DNA of 17,500 nt from Neocallimastix lanati (nom. inval.) (lineage: Eukaryota > Neocallimastigomycota > Neocallimastigomycetes > Neocallimastigales > Neocallimastigaceae), in the NCBI GenBank assembly GCA_016946835.1, contig JACVTC010000040.1, positions 562,501-580,000 on the forward strand. Reading direction: 5' to 3'. The notes below the pieces were generated by a model that was given only the letters and a program-made list of their open reading frames with translations, was not told the origin of the DNA and made no database searches. This document shows positions 1 to 10,800 of the stretch, one piece after another; within the stretch, counting starts at the first letter, position 1, and the number at the start of each line of letters is the position of its first letter. The position numbers were made by a program, and so were the translations under genes.

Positions 1-489
1 TATCAATTGATTCATTTGATTTTACCCTAGTCATAAGTTTTGGAGGTTTAAGATTTGAACTACTAGCAGATTTCCTTTTATCATCAGATCCTATTTCTAT
101 ACTTGTTGGTGAAGATACCGTATTATCCATGGAATCTTGTTGATCATTTTGATCATTTTTAAATAATTCTTTTTTAAGTTCTTCTACATATTCCATATTA
201 AGTTCACCTTCATTCACTTCAGGAATAAAGTTAAGCACTTCTTCATAGGTGGCTTCGGAAATTAAACTATTACCACTTAATGTGGTGTTGGAATTATTGG
301 ATATGACACTTACGTTGGTACTACTCGTATTACTACCAGATTTATTCTTATAATACTTTTTAAATTTAATCATAATTTGTTCGTCGAGCATACCAAACAT
401 TTTATTGGATTCTTTTTCATTAAGCTTACGTTTGAAAATCTTTTCTTTCATTAAGGCAGCAACATGATTCAAAACTGTTTTGGTAAGAT
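1..489 (-). CDS. FMP27: Exon 7 of the Fmp27-like gene (runs off the window)
   Basis: After acceptor ATATTAG the protein continues DLTKTVLNHVAALMKEKIFK, then RKLNEKESNKMFGMLDEQIM, then a Ser/Thr/Asn-rich linker, an acidic patch (EVNEGELNMEYVEELKKELF) and a basic tail. The frame is open to position 1, so the stop codon lies outside. KKD...VLNHV matches the helix after EYRNKTW in the family. Confidence 0.88.
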
Positions 490-2582
490 CTAATATTTTT
501 TAATAAAAAAAAAAAAAAAAAATTAATAAAATATATAAAAAATATATATATTATATATTAATAATTATGAAATTCTTTATATATATATAAACTTTTTTTT
601 ATTTTTTTATTTTTTATTTTTTTTTTTAATTACCTTTTTTAACAGCCATTAAAAATTCATACCATGACCATGTTTTATTACGATATTCTAAGGTTGGGAA
701 TTTAAATGTAAATTGGAATATATCAGATATATTTTTATCTTTAGGACCCTATAATCCAATTCATATTGTATTGTTTTATACAATAAAATATTATTTTTAA
801 TTTTAGTTATAAAATATATAACTGATTTTATATATAAAAAAAAAAGAAAAAAAATTATTATTATTATTATTATTATTAATATTAGTATTGAATAGCTTAC
901 CTTATAACTAATACAATGATGAGCTCCTGGAATTTTAATATATACAAATGTTTTATTTTGTGATGCACGATTTTGCATTTGATTCACATTATATTCAATT
1001 TTATTATCTGTTTTTTCATTTCCATTATTGGTACCATAATTTGCTACTGAAGATAATGTATTCATACTATCAAACTTTCTATTTCTTCCAGATTCTTTTA
1101 TATTGGCTAAGGATGAATTTCCTTCTGCTCCTGTGGATTGATCATACATAATATCTTCATCAGAATTTTCATTATATTTCCATTCTTTTATATCATCATC
1201 ATTAGAATTACTTCCATTACTATTATTATCATTATTATTATTATTATTATTATTACTAGTATTAACATTAGTATTAGGGCTATTATTATTATTATTATTA
1301 CTATTATTATTATTATTTTTATTAATTTCATTATCTGATATATTAATATCATTCTCATTTTCATTTGCTGATGATTTGGAAGATTTCTTTTTTGGTTTAT
1401 TTTCCATTATTTCTTCTTGTTGTTGATCTTGATGATAAGAATAATAAATAATAGAATCAATATCGGAATAGTCAAACTTCTTTGAATCAATATCGGCACC
1501 ACCACTAGTGTAAGTACCTTCAGCATGTTGTTTATATCTATCGGGGAAAATATACCAAAGAATATGATTCACCAATTTATTGGTAATTTGGACAAGAATT
1601 GGAATGATATTAATTTCAAAATGATCAATAATAGGAATACCTCCAATGGCCGGATTTTCACGATAGTAAAGTCTAAACATTTTTTCTTTAGAATTCTCTA
1701 GGAATTCTCGTTGACGAGGAATGTAAGGTACTAACGCTTTCATATACACATTATCCTTTTCTAACAAATTATGAACAATAATTTTGCGTAATTCAATGGT
1801 ATTTGCACTGGTTTTATCATCAAGGGTATCGATTTGACATTTAATATCCTTAACAATACATTCACAGTAAGGTAAGGATTTACCCAATATCATATTATAG
1901 GTTAAATCTTTACTCATATAAATAAATTTTGATTTAATTTTTGACGAATTCTTCTTCGTTGAATTTCTGATCTTATTTATTCTCTTTAAAGCCATGACCA
2001 CGTATAAGAGATCATCTTGTGTCTGATATAGATGTTCCTGTAACTGTTCATATTTTGTTCTTTTATCTAGAGCAGAGAGGTCCTCATACCGATTATTATC
2101 ACATAGATCATTCCAATCTACTTGTACCATAGAACGTTTCAACGTTCTAATATTATTTTTCAAGATATAAATATTTTCTAGTACGGCATTCAAATCATCT
2201 AATTGTTCTATTCTGAAAACTAATTTTTGTACACTGTCTTCCATTTTTAAAACATTGGGTTCAGTGTAGGAGAAAAGATCTACAATAACATTATAAATTG
2301 TACAATATTGTAATGATGTAGCATATAAATTACATTCTTTAATGGCAATAATATTCGTATCCACTTCATTATCATTATCAACGTATGCTCTTTTCGTATT
2401 TAATTTTAATGCTCCCTTTCTATTATTATTATTAATATCAATATTCATTTTGCCTTTAGCTTCAATTGAATTGGTATTATTTTTATTTCCTGTTGAATCA
2501 TCATCATCATTATTATTATTATATTATTATTATTAATTGTAATAGTAATAATAGTAGTAATAGTAGTAGTAGTAGTAGCAAT

Positions 2583-2621
<39 letters not shown>

Positions 2622-5458
2622 TGAAGTAGTAATAATAGTATTAGTAGTAGTAGTAATAGTAGTAGTAGTAGTAGCAATAGTATTATTATTATTATTAATA
2701 TTATTATTATTATTATTATTAATATAAGTATTAGCATTATTAGCATTATTAGTATTATTAGTATTATTAGTATTATTAGTATTATTAGTATTATTAGTAT
2801 TATTAGTATTATTAGTATTATTAGTATTATTAGTATTATTAGTATTATTAATATTATTAGTATTAATATTAGTATTTGTATTACCTATGATACTTTTTTT
2901 TCGAATATTCTTTCCTTGTAATCTTTCGGTTGGTTTGACATAACTTAAATTGTAGGAATCTGAAAGCCAATAACCATTAAAATTATCTGCAACATGCTCC
3001 ATAATACCACAATGAGAAGAAGGATCAAATATACATTCTAAAGGTACCCATAGTGGCCATTCTAATTTACCATCACTAGTATTTAAAACAAGTGAGAGAG
3101 GGAACTGATCTCTCTTTGATCGATGGGCAGAATTTAATTGAGCATCTTGAATGGCAACATGCATCCTCTTCTTAATAATTTCTTCTTCCTTAACATTATT
3201 ACAATCTTCAACATCTAAATCAGTAATATCAATACTTCTATATTGTGCTGATTTGGCGACTAAGAGCATCAATCCTAAATCACATCTCTTTTCGGTATAA
3301 TCTACAGCAACTTCAAAACATACCTGTGGATTGATGAAATTAATGATCATACTATTAATTGATTTCTCGTAGGGTGCAATATAATCAGGTGAGGATTCAT
3401 TATTGGAGCAAATGTACGTATCAGACTTCTTTTGAATTTCGGGAAATTCAATGGTATCTTCATTTTCAGTACTATTATTATCATTTTCTGTAACGACAAA
3501 ATGGGTATTCTGTTCACTAATTAATTTTTTCAAGAGATCATCGGCTATCGTGGAATTATTGGTAGTAATATTTAATTTCTCATTGGATTTTAATTCATCA
3601 TTACTGTTACTATTATTCATAATATTACTGGTGGAACTATCGTTTTGCTTTTGATCTTCAAAAATAATTGGAGTACTGACGGTCTTCTCATTCAACGATT
3701 CGACACTATTAATGCTAGAATTCTTGACTTCAACAATCTTTTTCATTTCCTTATCTAATTTATACGCCATATCATTATGTAATAAATTCGTTCGATTATT
3801 TAAATGAACCATCTTAAAGATAATATTTCTTACGGCTTCATTCCATATAAGTCGTATATTATGTACAATAAATATATTATTGAAAAGTCCTGTATCCATT
3901 TCACTGGGTGAATCTAATGGCTCACTGTTGAAATAAAATGCATTTTCTTCCTTTTCCATTTGTTCCTTCAAAATTTTCTTTTTTTCATATAAAACAGCTA
4001 ATAAATCGACAATATCTACCGACTTTCATTATTTATGATTATTATTTTAAATGATATTGAATTAAATTTCAATTAATTTAATTATATTTAATTAATATAT
4101 AAGATTTAAATTTATTATATTTAATATTAATAATTAAGTTTTTTTTTTTTTTTTTTTTTTTATTATTATTATTAATATAATATTATTTTTAAATTAAAAT
4201 TATAATTATAAATAAATATAATATATATATATAATTTTTTTTATTTTATAGTATTTTATTTTATTTAATTGTATTTTATTTATTTACTTGTTCAAATTTA
4301 TTTGAATTTAGTTCCATATTATTTTGATGTTCAACAAGTTTTCTAATTAAAATTTCAATTTCAAAGTATCGTTTTTGAATAAGGTCTATTTGTACTCTAC
4401 TTATATCTATATAATTATAAATATATATATATTTTTATTTAAAAATAATTTATTAATTTTTTTTTTTTTTTTTTTTACAAACAATATTTATAAATGTAAT
4501 GTATAATAGTTTTTATTAACATTAACCATTACATATAAATTGTGAATTATTTTTATTAAAAAATATATATATATATATATAATGTGAAATTAAAAAATTT
4601 TTTTTTCTTACCATTTTCTATAATTTGGTATTCTTTTTTTAATTTTTCTGGATCACCAATGGCATTTCTTTTAAAGTAAGAAACATAAGAGGAGGATATA
4701 AAATGTCTTGAATTAATTGGTATATTATTATGAATATAAAGTTTATCAATATCATTCCTCCAACAAATGATGTCTTCCGTTTCATCATCAATGAATTTTT
4801 TCTTAATTTTTGAATCAACGTTTTGATCTTCCCCTTTAAAGCTATATAATTTAGCTTCCTCAGATACTGCATTACCTGAGGTATAGATTTTTCCCTCAAG
4901 TGATGTTATAATTGCATTAGAAAATGTAAAATCAAGACCATTATTATCTTGACTTAATAAATTAAATTCCATATTCAAGGTTTGCGCTTTACATCGTATA
5001 CCAATCATAAATTCGTTTGAAAAGCTTTCATCATTAATGTAAGAAGAAAGTCCAATCATCAGAGGCATTATATTAATTTTCATACTAACTTCAGCAATAT
5101 TCATGGGTACCTTTTTATCCTTCTTCTTTTCAAATAATGGTCCTACTCCTACGGGAAGAGATATTAAACCATTAGACATAAACTCCGTAAAGTTCATCAT
5201 ATAGTTAACGGCATCTAAGGATAAATGAAGATAATTATGTTGATCATTCAACCCTGCATAATAATACGAAGGTGAGGATAAATTAATCTTAAAATGCATG
5301 AATTTTGTTCTAAAACCACTGAAGGAATCGAAAACCTATTTTGATGATAAAAGTAATAATTTGAAATAGTTGTAATATTTTATTTTTTTTTTTTTTTTTA
5401 AAAAAATAAATATATATATATTAAAATTTAATAAATTAATAAATATAAATATAAATAA

Positions 5459-5517
<59 letters not shown>

Positions 5518-7094
5518 TAATAAAAATAAAAATAAAAATATAAAAAAAAAAAAAAATAAAAAAAAATAAGAAAAAAAAAATAAGATAAATAAAATTAAGA
5601 CAATATCAATAATATATATAAATGTATATGTATATATATTCATTTATAAAAAAAAATTATTTTAAATATATAAATTATAAATATATTTAATATTATTTAA
5701 GTCTTATTACCGTTGTATTTGGATATGGTGTTGCATATTGAGGAAGTTTTAAAAATAAGTCATTATGACTTCTTTTTTTGGTATAGTAGTTATCAAGTAC
5801 TGGATCAAAGGTACAAATAACCGATAATTTAATATCACCACTCAACATAAAAATAGTTTCATTATCAATAATTTTATTAAGACTATCATCATAATAATAG
5901 TATTCATAGTATTGCTCTTTACGAGTTCTTGGTATAGTACATTTCACTTCTCCACAACAAATTCTTAATGCTTCATTTTCTACACCGGTATTACCAAGTT
6001 TTATATTTACCCCTTTACTAAATATAATATTGATACCATTGTTACCAAAATAATCACTATTGTCACTATTCAAAGTATAGTATGGCGAGCAAGAACCAAG
6101 TATATGAACATCAAATTCACATCCATGCGTAATGACTACATCTAAACTACCATGGAAATTTAATCTCATTTTATCCCACCATCCAACTTTTTCACTAGGA
6201 TCATAACTATCTTTTGAGAAGGCACTAATTGTCTGTAAAATATGAGTAAATACTGGATCAATGGAATAGCCCCATACAAAATTGGCTTGTTGATCGGTTT
6301 GTACAATACATTTGGCATTGTAAAACATCTTTGTTGGATTAATTGTTCTAAGAATTCTCTCTGATCGTCTACCATGGAAATATTTCACCTCTACCCAACG
6401 CTTACATTCTTCGTTGGGATCTTGTTCCGTAATAAATACAGATACAATAAATATAAGACTGGGTCGTTCAGGATCATCTGAACATTCGGGAAGATAAAGC
6501 ATTTTTTCTGGGAAATCTCTTAATTCCATGGTCGCACTTCCAACTTTAAGTGTTAATTTAATAGGTACTATCGTATCATAGATTTTATCGGCAGGGGTCT
6601 GTTCATCAATTATATGTATTGTTTCTTCTGATGTCTTACCCAAAAGAGTCGGTTTATCAATTAAAGCTTCCACATTATAAAATGATATGGATCCCATAAG
6701 TGGTGAGGATGTATATGCATTTTCTTCCTTATATTTCTTTACAATATTAATCCATTGACTGGAATTCATCTTTTTTAACAATTGAGAAGCTTTCAATATT
6801 TTAGCTTCAATATTAGCTTCATCTTCATCAGAAGTAGTATTATTGGATGATGTAGTTGTGGTTGAAGTATTGGTATTCATATTATTTGAAGTATTATTAT
6901 TATTTAAATTATTGTTACTTCCGTTAGTTGAAACTTCATTGGATATTGTATTCATGGTTGCCACTGTTGTTGTCGGGGAGGTGACTATACTTGCATTTTG
7001 ATTATAAATATTTAAATTGGAATCAGCACTATCATTTGTTGCAGAAGTAATCGGTTCAGGTTCTGCATTAATATTCTTGGCTGTTATTGTATAA

Positions 7095-7125
<31 letters not shown>

Positions 7126-7766
7126 TATTATTACTATTATTATTACTATTATTATTACTATTACTACTACTGCTATTACTATTATTGTCTGCTACATTAT
7201 TTTCATTTGCATTTTCATTACTGTTGTTGTTGATGGTATCTGATATTGAACTTTCTTTACTATTGACATTCTTTTCATTAATACTATCATTAACTTTATT
7301 ATTAGTATTATTTTCATTGTTATTTTGATCATTTATCACATTATTCTCATTGGTTATTTCATTATTTGTCTGTTTATTAACATTATTTGCTTTTTTCATT
7401 TTTTTGGTTTGATTTTTTATATTTCTTAAATCAATGATCTTTTTCTCAAAGGCTATTTCACGAGCTACGCGTTCTTTTTGTTCCTTTGTACCATATAAAT
7501 AAATTTTTGAGAGATTAGATTCAAAATCATTTTCTAAAAACTGAAGTGAAACCATATTACAATTAATCAATGCTTTTATCATTTCATTTGGTTCAATAAT
7601 GGTTGGAGTATTAACATATACTTTACCATTGACTGTACAAATGACAGTTTTCATTGCCTTCATTAGATGCACGGCACTATCAATTACATCAGATAAATCA
7701 AATAAATATGGAATGGATATAATACAACTATCTCCATTTACTTTTAGCATTAATGGTTCTTCATCA

Positions 7767-7803
<37 letters not shown>

Positions 7804-10800
7804 TATATGATTTACTATCAATTTCACTCATGCTATTATTCTTTAATTTATTTATATTATATATTACACTTATATTCTTTAGTTTTAATAAATTGGATTT
7901 TTTACAAATTTGAGAGGGTAATAAAACCAGTATCTTGTTTACATCATACTTAATATTATTAATATAACTAAGTGAACTCTCTTTGAGATAAATAAAGAGT
8001 TTTATATTGTCAGGTAAAGCAAGTTCTAATTGTATATTTTCTATAAGAAGTTTTATATTATTAAGTATATTTTCTTTGGAGGGTAAAGTAATTGAATTTA
8101 TACTAGTTGTCTTGTTAATTGAAGCTTTCCTACTATAATTATCATTATTATTATTATTATTAGAAGATTCTACAGTATGGAGATTAGATTCATCCGAAAT
8201 ATCATTGTTACTATTATTTGTAGAAATATCACTTTGAGAAGAATATTTCTTCATCATCGTTACCAATGGGTTAACTAATTTTTTATTTATGAAATTAATG
8301 GTGGATAAAAGACAGAAGAAGACATCTAATGAATAGTAGATTCTTATCTTTTTAATATTAAAATTAATTTTATTAAGATTAATTCCAGTATTAGAGGATT
8401 TTAAATCAATTATACTTGGTAAATTTTCTGCATTAGATAAACTACTTAAACTGCTAATTTCCCCTAAACTTGATAAGCTTCTTGCATTTACATCGACCAG
8501 ATTAATAAGAATATCATTTACTTTCAGGAAATGATGAACAACAATTCCCTTTTTCATATATTTTATTGTATCCAGATAGAATACATCAATTTCTTTAATA
8601 TTGAAACTAAATTGGTTTTTAATTTTATTATTCGGTTTTATAATATTTTTCGCATTGGATTCACCACTGGATGTTATGTAACAATTATTATTATAATGAA
8701 ATAATATTTTTTTAATTTCAAATTGAAAACCACATTCATCTTCCGGATTCAAAATTGAAAATGAAATTGTTCTAATTTTAAAATCAAATATTAGCATATA
8801 ATGGGATAATATATTATTCTCCTCTTCGTCGTATCGGTTAAGATTTGTACTCTCATCGTATTCATCGATAGATGAAGCGCTATTGTCCGAATAAACGGAG
8901 GTAACAGACTGTCCTATGCTTTTTTTTGAAACACTTAAATAATTTTCTTTCTCATTATATAAATTTGGGGTAGAGTAGCATACGCTTGATGGATTCATTT
9001 CTAAATAATATTTATCATTCAATATTGAGAAGGAATCATCAACATAACTATCTAAGGATTCATTACTATCATATTCTGAAATAATTTTATTAGAAAATGA
9101 TAACTTCGATAGATGACCAATTCTATTTTTTATTAAATCAATCAATATAATTAATATATTAGATGCAAGTTTTGACGAACCAAAGTCAAATTTTAAATTT
9201 CCGAAATACGATCCGATTAACAGTTTATCTTCTTTTTTTGTATTAATATTATTATTTATTTCAAAAGAAGGAATACTAAATATTACTTTTGTTGAAAATA
9301 AATCAAGATCAATACCATGAAGTTTTTCTTTTTTAAATATTTTATTTATTTTTATCATTGAATTATCATAAATTTTATCTTCATCAATAAATAATACGGC
9401 GGAGGTAACATTATGAACTTCGATTTCAATTTCATGAAGTCCAAATTGTTCTTCATACTTTATATATTTATCATTATCATCCGTAATAATAAGAGAATTC
9501 AATGAACTTTTATTATTATTATCACTATTCAAACTGTTCATTGATGATCTTAAAATATTTTGAAATTTTATATTATTACAATTACTATATTCAGCTGTTA
9601 TATTTTTAATGCCAAATTGAATAACAATGCATTCATTTGGAAAAGACAATTTTGAATCATTAATATAATAATATTCTCGTATTGTATCGGATAAACTGAC
9701 ATAATTAAATAATATATCTTTGATTCCAAAATTAAATTTAACCTTTAATTTAGAATATTTATTTAACTTACTTAATTTTTTTATAGTATCATTTAATGAA
9801 CGATTCTTCTTCTTTTTTAAGCTATTACTACTACTTTTTTTGATTGATTCTGCATCATCATTCAGATAATAATTGCTATTTTTTAAATCCTCTACATATG
9901 AATTGGTGAGATCTTCTTTTGAAATTGCTCTACTTGCTATTAACAATTTATTAATGTTGTATAGAGGATCATCAGAAGATTTATAACGATGTTTATTACT
10001 TATATTATTTATAACATAATTGATATGTTGATAAAGTCCTATTGAAAAATCAAAATCTGAAGTAATATTGATTGTAGATATTTCAAAATCAAAATTTAAA
10101 TTTTTCATATAGCTTAAATGTTGTTTATACTTATAAAATTGTATAATAGCTTCTAACTTTGTAAATATGGATTTAATATTTAAAAATTGTACCATATATT
10201 TTGAATTATAATCAATTATATCTATATATATGCTTTTTAATGAAAATGATGTCACAATATTATATAGCTTCGGTTTACTTTTAAATGAATCTCCTTTAAA
10301 TGATATTTCTCCAATAGTAATTACATTTACAAATTGAGGGTCTTGATTATAAAAAATTTTATTATTTAAGTTGGTATTACTATTAAGATTAGAATTGGAA
10401 TACATATTAGTACCACAATAATATGAGGTACTTATTAGTTGGAAATTTAGTATTTCAAAATTAAACATAACTCTTGCATTTTTAAGGTAAAATAAAAAGA
10501 TTTGAACGGCTTCATTATTCATGAAGCTGTTTAAACTGGAATTATCAAATATATCATCATTGGAAACACTCGTTAATTCATCAGGTTGATAGCAATTGAA
10601 TTCACTAACAAATTTTTTTGACATTGTTTTATTTAAAGGATTAGTTTTATTCTTTTTTGATTTTAAAGGATTATTTCTTATTATTTTATTTTTAATATAT
10701 TTAGTATTTTTATTGTTAATAACCATATTTTTATATTTACTAATTATACTTTCATGTTCATTGATTTTAGTGCCTTTTATTTTAACTCCTTTATTCTTAT

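Noticed and set aside
2445-3971. Treating the two abutting frames at 2445/2448 as two genes or a frameshifted pseudogene
   Set aside because: Both carry consecutive parts of one family (WPLW, then the HFEIN region), and an intron with standard signals restores frame.
5428-5643. Minus-strand frame of Leu/Phe runs as a small membrane protein
   Set aside because: It lies wholly within intron 1 and consists of microsatellite and A-rich sequence.
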